A stretch of 64,000 nt of DNA from NCBI GenBank assembly GCA_964414185.1, contig CAYPVK010000009.1:1-64000 (forward strand), written 5' to 3'. The notes beneath the pieces were generated by a model. The model did no database searches. It worked only from the letters and a program-made list of their open reading frames with translations, and had not been told where the DNA came from. Below are positions 19,370 through 28,325 of the stretch, one piece after another. Source of the DNA: UBA7488 sp964414185. GTDB lineage: Bacteria > Pseudomonadota > Alphaproteobacteria > CAAHEQ01 > UBA3637. Within the stretch, counting starts at the first letter, position 1, and every line of letters begins with the position of its first letter. The position numbers and the translations under genes are program-made.

Positions 19370-21283
19370 TCAATCCCCCTTCTGATCCGCTGATAAATTC
19401 ACGGGCATATTTTGATCGGTTTGTTTTATTTTATCAATTTTTGCACGTTGTTCCGCCGCCGCCTTATCCTCATCTTCCAATCGCAAAACTTCATGCAACA
19501 TTTTGGATGCAATCGGCGCGGCTGTTCGGCTTCCCCCGCCCCCATGTTCAACAACAACGGCTGCCGCATAACGAGGCTTATCCGTCGGTGCAAATGCGAC
19601 AAACATCGCATGATCGCGGTATTGCCACGGCAAATCTTCTTGTTTTTTTACGCCTTCTTTACGTTCTTTTAACGAAATACGCCGTACTTGGGTACTGGCC
19701 GTTTTGCCGGCCATTGTTTGACCGTGATAATTAAAACGGGCTCCATAAGCAGTCCCCCCTTGTTCATTAACAACTTTATCCATTCCTTCACGCACGACAT
19801 TCAAATATTTTTTAGCAATTCCTATGGGTTTCGGATTTTTCTTTTCCCGAACATCTTGGCGTACCAATGTCAAATTCAATTGATTTCCGACAGCAATTTC
19901 GGATACGAATTTTGCCAATTGCAACGGCGTCGTATTAATAAAGCCTTGCCCGATGCTTAAATTAAGCGTATCCCCCATACGCCATCCGTCTCCTTTAACC
20001 GTTTCTTTCCACATACGCGACGGCAATAACCCTTTTTTTTCGCCTTTGATTTCAATTCCAACTAATTCGCCGAACCCTAAACGCGCCGCTACCGAAACAA
20101 TTTGATCAACACCGATTTTTTGTGCCATTTCGTAAAAATAAACGTCACATGAATGTTTTATGGCCTCAACAACATTTAAATGCCCGTGACCTTGCTTTTT
20201 CCAGCAATGGAACAACTGATTGCCAAGGCGTACTTTCCCATTGCAAAAAACAGCATTTCGGGCGGTAATCTGCCCCCCTTCCAAACCGGCCAAAGTTATA
20301 ATGATTTTAAAAACGGACCCCGGAGAATACAATCCATTCAACGCCTTGTTTTGCAACGGGTTTTTCGGATTGAAAGCCAATGTGCGCCAATCTTTGGCCG
20401 ACAACGGAACCGTGAACAAATTCGGGTCAAATGACGGTGCCGAAAACAATGTTAAAATTTCGCCCGTTTGAACATCCACGACAATAAGCGAACCGGCTTC
20501 GTTGCCAAATATTTCCATCGCATATCTTTGAAGGCGACTGTCAATCGTCAAATGGACATCCTGCCCCGGTACGGGTAATTTATTTTCCAAAACACGCACG
20601 GAACGGCCGAACGCGTTAACTTCCGTTTTACGGATACCCGGAACGCCTTGCAACGTTTCTTCAAATGCTTGTTCAATGCCGATACGCCCGATTCTGTATC
20701 CGGGCAAATCTTGCAAATTGGAATCCATATCGCCCTTTAAATCTTGCTCATTCAACAATGACACGTACCCGACAACATGCGTGCCTGAAGCGCCTTGCGG
20801 ATAATTGCGACTGATACCTTCTTCAATTGATATACCCGGTAAATCCGGCGCATTGACTTGCAATAACGACATTTGCTCAAATGTCAAATTATCCCGCACC
20901 CGCACCGGCATAAAAGCCCGTTTGCGTTTAATTTCCTTTTCGATACGGTTCAATTCATCTTCTTCCAACGGCAACAGTTTTGAAAATTTCGCAAGTGTTT
21001 CTTTATAATCCGGGGTTTGTTCTTTAATCAAAACAGCTTGAAAAGTCTTTTTGTTCTCGGCCAATTTGACACCGTTTCTGTCATAAATATAACCGCGCGG
21101 CGCCAATGTCAAACGTACCGACAAACGGTTTTTTTCTGCCATTAAACGATATTTTTCCCCTTGTAAAACCTGCAAATAAAACAAACGGCACGCCAAAATC
21201 AAAATCAATATGAAAAAAAAGCCGGCCAAAGCAAGCATGCGATGCGTAAAAACTTGAGTTTTCTTATATTTCCATACGCTCAT
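19370..21283 (-). CDS. mrdA: Penicillin-binding protein 2, elongation transpeptidase
   Basis: 637 residues from an ATG that overlaps the mreD stop (TGATG). A single membrane anchor (about 18-38) precedes the pedestal domain and the transpeptidase domain. The catalytic SxxK is SVFK (about residue 320), the second motif is SCD in KHSCDVYFYE (about 378), and the KTG-type motif appears as GKTAST (about 522), with Ala in place of the usual Gly. The open frame extends 61 codons upstream into mreD, but that extension is hydrophobic shadow sequence and is rejected. Confidence 0.94.
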   Translation of the reverse strand: MSVWKYKKTQVFTHRMLALAGFFFILILILACRLFYLQVLQGEKYRLMAEKNRLSVRLTLAPRGYIYDRNGVKLAENKKTFQAVLIKEQTPDYKETLAKFSKLLPLEEDELNRIEKEIKRKRAFMPVRVRDNLTFEQMSLLQVNAPDLPGISIEEGISRNYPQGASGTHVVGYVSLLNEQDLKGDMDSNLQDLPGYRIGRIGIEQAFEETLQGVPGIRKTEVNAFGRSVRVLENKLPVPGQDVHLTIDSRLQRYAMEIFGNEAGSLIVVDVQTGEILTLFSAPSFDPNLFTVPLSAKDWRTLAFNPKNPLQNKALNGLYSPGSVFKIIITLAGLEGGQITARNAVFCNGKVRLGNQLFHCWKKQGHGHLNVVEAIKHSCDVYFYEMAQKIGVDQIVSVAARLGFGELVGIEIKGEKKGLLPSRMWKETVKGDGWRMGDTLNLSIGQGFINTTPLQLAKFVSEIAVGNQLNLTLVRQDVREKKNPKPIGIAKKYLNVVREGMDKVVNEQGGTAYGARFNYHGQTMAGKTASTQVRRISLKERKEGVKKQEDLPWQYRDHAMFVAFAPTDKPRYAAAVVVEHGGGGSRTAAPIASKMLHEVLRLEDEDKAAAEQRAKIDKIKQTDQNMPVNLSADQKGD

Positions 21284-21783
21284 CAGTACGCCCCCAGTTT
21301 GGAATTCAACCAGCCGCAACACCATGAAACGGCGGGATATATCAATACCAACACCCAATATTGCAAGATGAAAAATTCCGGTGACAATAACGTAAAAGTC
21401 ACAAACGAAAACAATAAATACCAAACAATATAAATTGCCGCCAAAATAAAAGCAAACGCCAACCAAAGATATTTAAAAGACAGTGTCAACAAAAAGCGGC
21501 GATTTAAATTGGCGACAAAAAACAGTAAAACATAGATGAAAGCTTGCAACCCAAACGGCCCGGCCATTAACAAATCGGCAAACAAGCCGACAATAAACAC
21601 GCAAATGCCGTTTAAAACAGCGGGATTAAAAACGGCAAAACAAAAAATAACAATCATCACAACCGGCAATTCGGTATGATAAATCGGCATAAACGAAAAC
21701 GGGGCCAATGATAATAATACCAATAATAACGAAATAATCATCGGCCATGCGTATTTAAAATTTTTCAATGACAAAGATTTCAT
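21283..21783 (-). CDS. mreD: Rod-shape-determining protein MreD
   Basis: 166 residues, about five predicted transmembrane helices and almost no soluble part, as expected for MreD. The protein belongs to the elongasome and links MreC to the membrane. Identification rests on length, topology, the GPFGLQAFIYVLLFFVAN segment and its place between mreC and mrdA. No strong ribosome-binding site is visible, which suggests translational coupling to mreC 14 bp upstream. Confidence 0.88.
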   Translation of the reverse strand: MKSLSLKNFKYAWPMIISLLLVLLSLAPFSFMPIYHTELPVVMIVIFCFAVFNPAVLNGICVFIVGLFADLLMAGPFGLQAFIYVLLFFVANLNRRFLLTLSFKYLWLAFAFILAAIYIVWYLLFSFVTFTLLSPEFFILQYWVLVLIYPAVSWCCGWLNSKLGAY

Positions 21784-21797
21784 TTTATGCTCTGTTT

Positions 21798-22658
21798 TTA
21801 TTGTTCACATCGGCACGACTTTTCATCCGTCAAAACGCCCGTTAAGCCAAAATTCACCAAACGGACGAATTCGGGGCTTAAATTGTGTGTAAACGGCGTA
21901 ACATATATCTCTCCGCCTTCAACGGCCGATACGATGCCGATACCCAAACCGGACGGGAAAACGCCCGCATGCCCGCTGGTCACCACACGATCGCCGATTT
22001 TCGGCTTTTCGCCTTCGGGCAACGAAATAAGCTTCGGAAAATCCGAATTATCCCCCGTTAAAATACATAACAGCCTTTCTTCACCGACCATGACGGGAAT
22101 GCGCGAGCTGAAATCCGTCAACAATAAAAGCCGGCTGACGGAATTGCCCACTTCAACCACACGGCCGAACATGCCTTCGGGCAACATAGCCAAATCGCCT
22201 TTTTTCACACCGTTTTCAAATCCCGCCTGTACCAACAAAGACCTTGAAAAATTCCCGCCGTTATCGGCAACGACGCGTGCCGTTAAATAGCTGACATCCT
22301 TTGAAGGCACATAGTTAAGCTGTTTTTCCAATTCTTTTTTATCGGCCGCCAATTTATAGGCGATATTTTTCCATGCAATCAGCTTTTTGTTTTCATCCGC
22401 CAATTTTTTATTAAGAGCATGAACTTTAAAAATATCGCTGACTTCATTCACACCGGCTTTTATCCAATCAATCGGCTTCGTAACAACGGCTACAATCGGC
22501 ACAAAAGCATCTGCCGCCGCAATTTTTGTTTTAATCAGATACGGATTTTTGGATACGCCGATACCGATTAACCCTAAAGCAATCAATAAAAAAAGAACGG
22601 GCGCAAACTGTTTCACTTGCGCCTTAATTTTTTTCAATCGAAAAAATTTATTTTCCAT
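21798..22658 (-). CDS. mreC: Rod-shape-determining protein MreC
   Basis: 286 residues: an N-terminal membrane helix (about 17-34), a coiled coil (about 70-115) and a periplasmic beta-barrel domain with ARVVADNGGNFSRSLLVQAG and GDRVVTSGHAGVFPSGLGIG, typical of MreC. It forms the periplasmic scaffold that activates PBP2. It follows mreB by 28 bp. Confidence 0.95.
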   Translation of the reverse strand: MENKFFRLKKIKAQVKQFAPVLFLLIALGLIGIGVSKNPYLIKTKIAAADAFVPIVAVVTKPIDWIKAGVNEVSDIFKVHALNKKLADENKKLIAWKNIAYKLAADKKELEKQLNYVPSKDVSYLTARVVADNGGNFSRSLLVQAGFENGVKKGDLAMLPEGMFGRVVEVGNSVSRLLLLTDFSSRIPVMVGEERLLCILTGDNSDFPKLISLPEGEKPKIGDRVVTSGHAGVFPSGLGIGIVSAVEGGEIYVTPFTHNLSPEFVRLVNFGLTGVLTDEKSCRCEQ

Positions 22659-22686
22659 TGAACGTTCTTCTTTCTTTAAACGGCAG

Positions 22687-23742
22687 TTAATACATGCTGG
22701 TTAATAAATTTTCGAACTTGTCGATTTCTTCCAACGTTTTGCCGGTGCCGACCGCCACACATTGCAACGGATTTTCGGCAACCGATACCGGCAATCCTGT
22801 CGCATCGCGCAACACTTCATCCAACCGCTTCAATAACGCCCCGCCACCGGTCATCATAATACCGCGATCCACGATATCCGACGCCAATTCGGGATCTGTA
22901 TGCTCTAAAGCTACCTTAACCGCTTCGACAATTTGACTGACCGGTTCGGCCAATGCTTCGGCCATTTGACGTTCGGATACGGTAATTTCTTTCGGCACAC
23001 CGTTCATTAAATCGCGCCCTTTGACAGAAATTGTTTTACCTTCGCCGTCTTCGGGAATAGAAGCCGCCGCAATAGCCTTTTTAATGCGTTCTGCCGATGC
23101 TTCGCCAATCAACAAGTTATGATTTCTGCGAATATAGGAAATAATGGCTTCATCCATTTTATCGCCGCCGACACGCACCGAACGAGCATAAACAATGCCG
23201 CCCAAACTCATCACGGCAACTTCGGTCGTACCACCACCGATATCGACAACCATGCTGCCCGACGGTTCGTTAACCGGCAATCCAGCACCTATAGCAGCCG
23301 CCATGGGTTCTTCAATCAAAAAGACTCTGCGTGCACGTGAATTTTCGGCGGCCTCTTGAATCGCACGGCGTTCCACAGCCGTGGAACCGGACGGCACGCA
23401 AACGACAATTACCGGGCGTGTTAAAGTACTGCGGCCCAACGCCTTTTGAATAAAACGCTTAATCATTTCCTCTGCAACGTCAAAATCAGCGATAACGCCG
23501 TCACGTAACGGGCGAATGGCTTGGATTTGACCCGGTGTACGACCGAGCATTTGTTTGGCTTCGTTACCCACGGCAATCACATGCTTTTTGCCACGCGCAT
23601 CGGCAAGTGCCACGACGGAAGGTTCATTCAGCACAACACCGTGTCCGCGAACGTAAACCAACGTATTGGCGGTCCCCAAATCAATGGCCATATCCGATGA
23701 AAAAACATTAAGTAACTTTTTTAAAGAAAAACCTTTAAGCAT
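22687..23742 (-). CDS. mreB: Actin-like cell-shape protein MreB
   Basis: 351 residues, first gene of the shape operon. MreB filaments orient peptidoglycan synthesis under the membrane. Nucleotide-binding actin motifs are visible: AIDLGTANTLVYVRG near the start, VVDIGGGTTEVAVMS in the middle and MTGGGALL toward the end. AAGAAAGG precedes the ATG. The 170-bp AT-rich region upstream probably holds the operon promoter, though I cannot pick one confidently. Confidence 0.97.
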   Translation of the reverse strand: MLKGFSLKKLLNVFSSDMAIDLGTANTLVYVRGHGVVLNEPSVVALADARGKKHVIAVGNEAKQMLGRTPGQIQAIRPLRDGVIADFDVAEEMIKRFIQKALGRSTLTRPVIVVCVPSGSTAVERRAIQEAAENSRARRVFLIEEPMAAAIGAGLPVNEPSGSMVVDIGGGTTEVAVMSLGGIVYARSVRVGGDKMDEAIISYIRRNHNLLIGEASAERIKKAIAAASIPEDGEGKTISVKGRDLMNGVPKEITVSERQMAEALAEPVSQIVEAVKVALEHTDPELASDIVDRGIMMTGGGALLKRLDEVLRDATGLPVSVAENPLQCVAVGTGKTLEEIDKFENLLTSMY

Positions 23743-23914
23743 GACGAACCTTTCTTAAAATCGAAAAATATTGAAACCTTTTATAATTCATACACTACTT
23801 GAGAAATAAATACAACTTTTTTTTGTGTTTTGACATTAAAAAATCACACAGGCCGAAAAACGGTATCAAATATTTTTTACGGCTCTTATTTTAACCCTTT
23901 TTATAAAAATTTCA

Positions 23915-24208
23915 TCAATTTCGTTGATTGGCAGACATATTTTGAAATCTTTTTTGCATTTGCATTTTTTCTTGCGCTTGCAATGTAACAATTTCCCTCA
24001 ATTGCAAAATTTGCCGTTCCAAAATTTTATTGTCCCGCACCAAACAATTATTTTCTTCAAGCAACGCTTCTTTTTCTTTTTCAAGCATGCAATTTTGTTT
24101 TTTCAACTTATTAAAAACGGCATACATGGACAGCAATTTAAATAAAAACGGTTGTTTTTTGCGTATTAAACATAAATTTTTACGTTCGGACAGCATTAAT
24201 GAAGACAT
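23915..24208 (-). CDS. Small coiled-coil protein
   Basis: 97 residues. After a basic N-terminal part, residues about 30-90 are a continuous heptad-rich coiled coil full of Glu, Lys, Gln and Leu. The ATG has a very good Shine-Dalgarno (GAAGGA, 6 nt upstream), so translation is likely. No family recognised. It lies downstream of a 38-aa ORF on the same strand and upstream of mreB. Confidence 0.6.
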   Translation of the reverse strand: MSSLMLSERKNLCLIRKKQPFLFKLLSMYAVFNKLKKQNCMLEKEKEALLEENNCLVRDNKILERQILQLREIVTLQAQEKMQMQKRFQNMSANQRN

Positions 24209-24274
24209 GGTTATTCCTTCTTGATTAAAAAAAATAATTAAAATTGCACAAAAATATGGATGAAAGTTATATAA

Positions 24275-24391
24275 TTATTGCCCTTTGGGGGCAAAATACC
24301 CGAAAAAGGAATATCCGAAACGACCATAAAGAGACACACCGCCGAAACGGTTTTTAAAAAACGGACGCGAAAATGTCAATTCGTTTTGCAT
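24275..24391 (-). CDS. Unlisted 38-aa small ORF
   Basis: The ATG at 24391 is preceded by AAGGAG at 5 nt. The peptide begins MQNELTFSRPFFKNRFGG and is rich in Phe, Tyr, Gly and Arg, with a near-repeat LYGRFGYSFFGYF. It ends at a TAA at 24275. The Shine-Dalgarno lies in the 3' arm of a small TCTCC/GGAGA hairpin, which could control initiation. No homologue is known to me; codon use is ordinary. A short structured or membrane-associated peptide is possible. Confidence 0.5.
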   Translation of the reverse strand: MQNELTFSRPFFKNRFGGVSLYGRFGYSFFGYFAPKGQ

Positions 24392-24513
24392 ATACTCTCC
24401 TTAACGGAGAAAATATAATATCTCCGAAAGTTCCCGTCAAGAGGAATATATAAAAATTTGAATGATTTTATTAAAAAACGCTTTATACCGACATTGACGC
24501 GGCCTGTATAAAT

Positions 24514-24951
24514 TCAATAATTCATGCGTGGCGGCATATTGCGCAAACGCACCAAATACGGCTTATAAACTTTATCACGGCTTAAAATATGGCCTATTAA
24601 CCATACACTTAAAAAATCAGCCGTTTTCATAGCCAATTGGCGTTTTTCGCGTTCCGATGCGGATACTTCATATTGTCCGCGCAATTCGGCAATGTTTTTG
24701 ATAAAAACCTGATGGCTTTTCATATGGTTTTCCAAATCGGGAAAACCGATACGTTCCATAATTTCTTCTTCATGTGAAAAATGGTCACGGGCATAATCAT
24801 AAGCTTTTTCAAAAACCCACTCCATCGTAGCGAAATCGCCCACTTTTGCAGCTTCGACGGATTTACGAACGACCTCGATGAACTCTTTATGTTCGTCGTC
24901 CAACGGCTTATAGCCCAATTCCATCTGTTCACGCCACAAAACTGCCGGCAT
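24514..24951 (-). CDS. Bacteriohemerythrin
   Basis: 145 residues, single-domain hemerythrin. The diiron ligands of the family are all visible: H21 (DDEHKEF), H57 and E61 (HFSHEE), H76 and H80 (ENHMKSH), and H121 with D126 (GHILSRD). These proteins bind O2 reversibly and are used for oxygen sensing, storage or scavenging in microaerobic and anaerobic bacteria. GGGGGGAT precedes the ATG. It starts 15 bp after ychF on the same strand, so co-transcription is likely. Confidence 0.93.
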   Translation of the reverse strand: MPAVLWREQMELGYKPLDDEHKEFIEVVRKSVEAAKVGDFATMEWVFEKAYDYARDHFSHEEEIMERIGFPDLENHMKSHQVFIKNIAELRGQYEVSASEREKRQLAMKTADFLSVWLIGHILSRDKVYKPYLVRLRNMPPRMNY

Positions 24952-24966
24952 CTATCCCCCCTTTTA

Positions 24967-26070
24967 TTATACATTAAACAAGAAGTGCACTACATCTCCG
25001 TCTTGCATAATGTATGATTTGCCTTCTTGTCTGAGCTTGCCGTTTTCTCTGGCACCGGCTTCCCCGTCAAAGGCAACATAATCATCATAAGACACCACTT
25101 CGGCCCGGATAAAACCGCGTTCAAAATCCGAATGGATAATGCCTGCCGCCGCAGGAGCCGTTGTTCCTTTTTTCATCGTCCAAGCATGAACTTCTTTCGG
25201 TCCGCTTGTGAAAAAAGTTTCCAGTCCCAATAAGGTGTACCCGGCTTTAATAATACGGTTTAGGCCCGTTTGTGTCAAGCCCAAAGTTTGCAAAAATTCA
25301 TTTTGTTCCTGCGGATCGGTTAATTGAGCTACTTCGGCTTCAATGCTTGCCGAAATGATAACGCAGGCATTTCCTTGTTCCCGAGCCATTTTTTGGACAG
25401 CTTCCGAATATTTGTTGCCCGAAGCGGCATGTTCTTCATCCACATTACAAACATACAAAACGGGTTTGGCCGTTAACAAATACATCTGATCAAATAACTT
25501 GGCGGCTTCCATATCCTCAGGGCGTGCCGTTTTAGCCAACTTGCCATCGCGCAAAGCTTGCAAAGCCGGCTGCATAACCGCCAACATGGCCTTTGCCTCT
25601 TTATCGCCGGATTTTGCTTTTTTTTCGACCGGTATAATACGTTTTTCCAACGAATCCAAGTCCGCCAACATCAATTCGGTTTCAATTGTTGCCGCATCGC
25701 GCACCGGATCAACGGACCCTTCCACATGGACAATATCGCCGTTTTCAAAACAACGCAAGACATGGATGATGGCATCGACTTCGCGAATATTGGCCAAAAA
25801 CTGATTGCCGAGCCCTTCTCCGCGCGACGCCCCTTTTACCAAACCCGCAATATCGACAAATTCCAATTGTGTCGGAACCAGCTTTTGCGAACGGTCGATT
25901 TTGCACAAAACATTCATACGATCATCAGGAACGGCCACGCGCCCGACATTGGGTTCAATCGTGCAAAACGGATAATTGGCCGCTTGAGCATTTACCGTTG
26001 ACGTTAACGCATTAAACAAAGTCGATTTGCCGACATTCGGCAATCCCACAATACCACAATTAAACCCCAT
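24967..26070 (-). CDS. ychF: Obg-family ribosome-binding ATPase YchF
   Basis: 367 residues. The P-loop GLPNVGKST (9-17) is followed by a helical insertion and a C-terminal TGS domain (LLGLETFFTSGPKEVHAWTMKKG). YchF is a universally conserved ATPase that binds ribosomes and affects stress responses and translation initiation. GTAAAGGA lies upstream of the ATG. Confidence 0.96.
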   Translation of the reverse strand: MGFNCGIVGLPNVGKSTLFNALTSTVNAQAANYPFCTIEPNVGRVAVPDDRMNVLCKIDRSQKLVPTQLEFVDIAGLVKGASRGEGLGNQFLANIREVDAIIHVLRCFENGDIVHVEGSVDPVRDAATIETELMLADLDSLEKRIIPVEKKAKSGDKEAKAMLAVMQPALQALRDGKLAKTARPEDMEAAKLFDQMYLLTAKPVLYVCNVDEEHAASGNKYSEAVQKMAREQGNACVIISASIEAEVAQLTDPQEQNEFLQTLGLTQTGLNRIIKAGYTLLGLETFFTSGPKEVHAWTMKKGTTAPAAAGIIHSDFERGFIRAEVVSYDDYVAFDGEAGARENGKLRQEGKSYIMQDGDVVHFLFNV

Positions 26071-26159
26071 GTTTTATCCTTTACAATATTTTCACTTATA
26101 AACCGCCCCGTTTAAACATGTATGATTTAAATCAGGATGGCAAGCTTTAGAATTTTCTG

Positions 26160-26729
26160 CTATTTTTGCGATTTTACAACCAATTTATTCATAAACGACT
26201 GATCATCATTTTTAAGTAATAATGACACATTTTCGGCAATTTTGCTTAAGGTTTCATCCAAACAAGCCTTATCATTGTTCGGGAAATCCGATAAAACCCA
26301 CGAAACGACCTGCTCTTTCATGGCGGGTTTATCAACGCCGATACGCACGCGCCGATATGCCGGCCCGATATGCGCATCAATGCTTTTTAAGCCGTTATGG
26401 CCGCCGCTGCCCCCGCCTTGTTTGACTTTGATTTTGCACAACGGCAAATCCATATCGTCATGGAACACAATCACATCGGCGGGTTTGATTTTATAAAAAG
26501 CCATTGCCGCCCCGACGGATTCGCCGGACAAATTCATATAAGTTTCGGGCTTTAATACCAAAACCTTTTGTCCGTCAATCGTGCCGCTTGAAACAATCCC
26601 TTTAAATTTTTTTTGGAATCCGTCAAACAAGTAGCGGCGGACAATTTCGTCCACCGCCATAAAACCCACATTGTGGCGGGTCAAAGCATATTCCCGACCG
26701 GGGTTGCCCAATCCCACCAACAAAATCAT
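26160..26729 (-). CDS. pth: Peptidyl-tRNA hydrolase
   Basis: 189 residues from the ATG that directly follows the rplY stop (TAA-A-ATG). It frees tRNAs from aborted peptidyl-tRNAs. The catalytic His19 lies in TRHNVGF and the second conserved site is FHDDMDLP, with GGGSGGHNGLKS after it. A 41-codon upstream extension overlaps rplY in another frame and is rejected. The rplY-pth pair is a common bacterial arrangement. Confidence 0.96.
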   Translation of the reverse strand: MILLVGLGNPGREYALTRHNVGFMAVDEIVRRYLFDGFQKKFKGIVSSGTIDGQKVLVLKPETYMNLSGESVGAAMAFYKIKPADVIVFHDDMDLPLCKIKVKQGGGSGGHNGLKSIDAHIGPAYRRVRIGVDKPAMKEQVVSWVLSDFPNNDKACLDETLSKIAENVSLLLKNDDQSFMNKLVVKSQK

Positions 26730-26730
26730 T

Positions 26731-27372
26731 TTATTTTGCCTCAGCCGGCGCAGTTGCCGCAGTACCGGCAGCCGCAGCTTCGTCAGCAGCAACATCTTCA
26801 GCCGTATCGCCTTGTGAAGCGCCCACAATTGTGGCAATCGTGAAATCTTCATCTTCGGTCAATTCGACACCGGCAGGCAATTGGATGGCAGATGCCATAA
26901 TCGAATCGCCCATTTCGGCATTTGCCAAATCAACGACCAAAGCTTCCGGCATATTGTCGGCTTTACATTTAACTTCAATCGTTCTGTGAACAATGTTCAA
27001 TACGCCGCCCATTTTAATGCCGGGTGCGATTTCTTCGTTTTGATAATGAACGGGAACGTCCAAAGTCAAAACTGCATTTTTCGAAATGCGCAAAAAGTCC
27101 GCATGAACGGGTCTGTTCGAAACCGGATGTTTTTGAATATCTTGACACAAAACATGGTGTCTTTGACCATCGACGTTAATATCGAATTGGCGTGTCCAAA
27201 TTCCGGGTTGAGCCATTTGGGCAACGATAACTTTTTCGGGCAAAGAAATCATGACGGGAGCTTGTTTTTCCCCATAAATGACGGCCGGAACGTCGCCTGT
27301 GCGGCGAATTGCTCTAGAGGCCCCCTTGCCAGCTTTTTCACGCTTTGTAGCATTTAATTGAATTGCTTTCAT
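26731..27372 (-). CDS. rplY: Ribosomal protein L25/general stress protein CTC
   Basis: 213 residues: the N-terminal 5S-rRNA-binding L25 domain (about 1-95) and the C-terminal CTC beta domain (about 100-185), then an Ala-rich acidic tail. GAGAGA precedes the ATG. The leader on the minus strand contains a perfect 8-bp hairpin (27442-27461) whose role is unknown. Confidence 0.95.
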   Translation of the reverse strand: MKAIQLNATKREKAGKGASRAIRRTGDVPAVIYGEKQAPVMISLPEKVIVAQMAQPGIWTRQFDINVDGQRHHVLCQDIQKHPVSNRPVHADFLRISKNAVLTLDVPVHYQNEEIAPGIKMGGVLNIVHRTIEVKCKADNMPEALVVDLANAEMGDSIMASAIQLPAGVELTEDEDFTIATIVGASQGDTAEDVAADEAAAAGTAATAPAEAK

Positions 27373-27441
27373 TTTAAATCTCTCTATAAAATTTCAGTTA
27401 ATTTCAAAGGAAAAATCCTCCAGGGGTGAATTAATCCTTAT

Positions 27442-27461
27442 CTTGCATCCGATGATGCAAG
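27442..27461 (-). promoter_or_regulatory. Hairpin in rplY 5' leader
   Basis: Perfect 8-bp stem CTTGCATC / GATGCAAG with a CGAT loop, about 70 bases upstream of rplY. No T-run follows it on the minus strand, so it is a leader structure rather than a terminator. The rest of 27373-27660 is AT-rich and shows nothing else I can name. Confidence 0.35.
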
Positions 27462-27660
27462 GTGATTGTTTATACATATTTTTTCTTAAATTTGCAAGAA
27501 CTATTTTGCATCCCGGGCAAAATTATCGATTTTTCGTTTTGATATATAATAAAAAGACGGCAGATTGTCCGCATCCCGCCCGCATTGCTTGTTTTTTTTT
27601 CAAAAATACAAAGAAAAATCTTGCTTTTTTATTTTTTTTGGCATATAAGCATATCTGTTT

Positions 27661-27737
27661 CGGAATATAGCGCAGCCTGGTAGCGCGTTCGTCTGGGGGG
27701 CGAAAGGTCGTGGGTTCGAATCCCGCTATTCCGACCA
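27661..27737 (+). tRNA. tRNA-Pro (anticodon GGG)
   Basis: A complete cloverleaf: acceptor arms CGGAATA / TATTCCG, D-arm GCGC / GCGC, anticodon arm TTCGT / GCGAA around loop CTGGGGG giving anticodon GGG, T-arm GTGGG-TTCGAAT-CCCGC, discriminator A and encoded CCA. A long hairpin terminator follows immediately. Confidence 0.96.
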
Positions 27738-27776
27738 ATATAAAAAGGTATACCGTTAAGTATACCTTTTTATATT
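27737..27776 (+). terminator. Terminator of tRNA-Pro
   Basis: Perfect 17-bp stem beginning AATATAAAAAGG and ending CCTTTTTATATT, with a 6-nt loop. It starts at the last base of the tRNA CCA end and includes T-runs in the 3' arm. Confidence 0.85.
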
Positions 27777-27951
27777 GGGCAAAACAGAGGGTACAAAAGA
27801 ACACACCGGTTCGGCGAATGAGCGCAATAAAATAGCGCGAATGAGAAACATTGCGCCTTTTAGCGAACGGGGGCGCGGATTGGCAAAGCCAACCAAGCCA
27901 TAAATTGTGTGAAACCAATATACAATCCCGCTGCTTAAGACTAATAAAAAA

Positions 27952-27982
27952 ACATCCGCCTTTACGGCGGGTGTTTTTTTTT
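27952..27982. terminator. Bidirectional hairpin terminator
   Basis: 9-bp stem ACATCCGCC / GGCGGGTGT (one G-T pair) with a 5-nt loop, flanked by runs of T on the plus strand and A on the 5' side, so it can act on both strands. Confidence 0.75.
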
Positions 27983-28240
27983 GGGGGAGAGAATTTATTT
28001 TGCCGTTTTGTTTTATACGGGCAAAGTGAAACGGCGATAAGAAGTGATATAAATTGATACGAAAAAATGATTGGCATAAATTGGCGGCGGGTATAGCGGA
28101 TAATCGGGGGACAGAGTGAATCGGGATCGGACGGCGGGGCGAAATAAAAAAAATGCGGCCGCAAAGCAGCCACATTTTAACAGAGGAATAAGCGCCGTTT
28201 AAACCATCTGATTTTTTTACGGCACCCCCCTACGGGGGAT

Positions 28241-28264
28241 AAAAAAACGGGGCTGCACGCCCCG
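28241..28264 (-). terminator. Terminator downstream of the avd/VR-like segment
   Basis: Stem CGGGGC / GCCCCG with a 5-nt loop followed on the minus strand by seven T. It lies about 60 bp beyond the stop of the VR-like segment and would end the pilin-avd transcript. Confidence 0.75.
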
Positions 28265-28295
28265 ATTGCGCTTGCTTTAAGCAAGCTTTAAAACC

Positions 28296-28312
28296 GGTTG
28301 CCGATGGCAACC
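28296..28312 (-). repeat. GC-rich hairpin 13 nt after the VR-like segment
   Basis: Perfect 7-bp stem GGTTGCC / GGCAACC with a 3-nt loop. DGR target sites are known to carry a short GC-rich hairpin or cruciform just downstream of the variable region that marks it for mutagenic homing. Position and size here fit that pattern, which supports but does not prove a DGR target. Confidence 0.5.
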
Positions 28313-28325
28313 TAAAGACAAAAGC

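Larger units (their letters stand above)
27778..28325. other. Hairpin-rich non-coding stretch
   Basis: No gene is supported here; long open frames on the minus strand are antisense to the tRNA or have no coding character. The stretch carries a bidirectional terminator (27952-27982), a hairpin AAAATGCGGC/GCCACATTTT (28150-28178), CCCCC/GGGGG (28226-28238), a terminator for the minus strand (28241-28264), GCTTGC/GCAAGC (28270-28286) and GGTTGCC/GGCAACC (28296-28312). A reverse transcriptase, which would be expected here in a complete DGR, is absent. Confidence 0.7.

Noticed and set aside
21284..21466. 61-codon N-terminal extension of PBP2
   Set aside because: Lies inside mreD in another frame; the ATG overlapping the mreD stop gives the normal PBP2 N-terminus.
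26730..26852. 41-codon N-terminal extension of Pth
   Set aside because: Overlaps rplY; Pth proteins begin at the glycine-rich first strand, which starts at 26729.
27719..27932. 9-bp direct repeat AATCCCGCT in the tRNA 3' part (27719-27727) and at 27924-27932, as an attachment site
   Set aside because: Too short, no integrase gene in the window, and expected by chance.
27523..28173. Long minus-strand frame containing VGIAGFEPTTFRPPDERATRLRYIP
   Set aside because: This peptide is the antisense translation of tRNA-Pro, a common false annotation. The rest has no coding character.
27778..28325. Reverse transcriptase of the DGR
   Set aside because: Looked for a YxDD-type RT frame on both strands downstream of avd; none exists and the space is too small.
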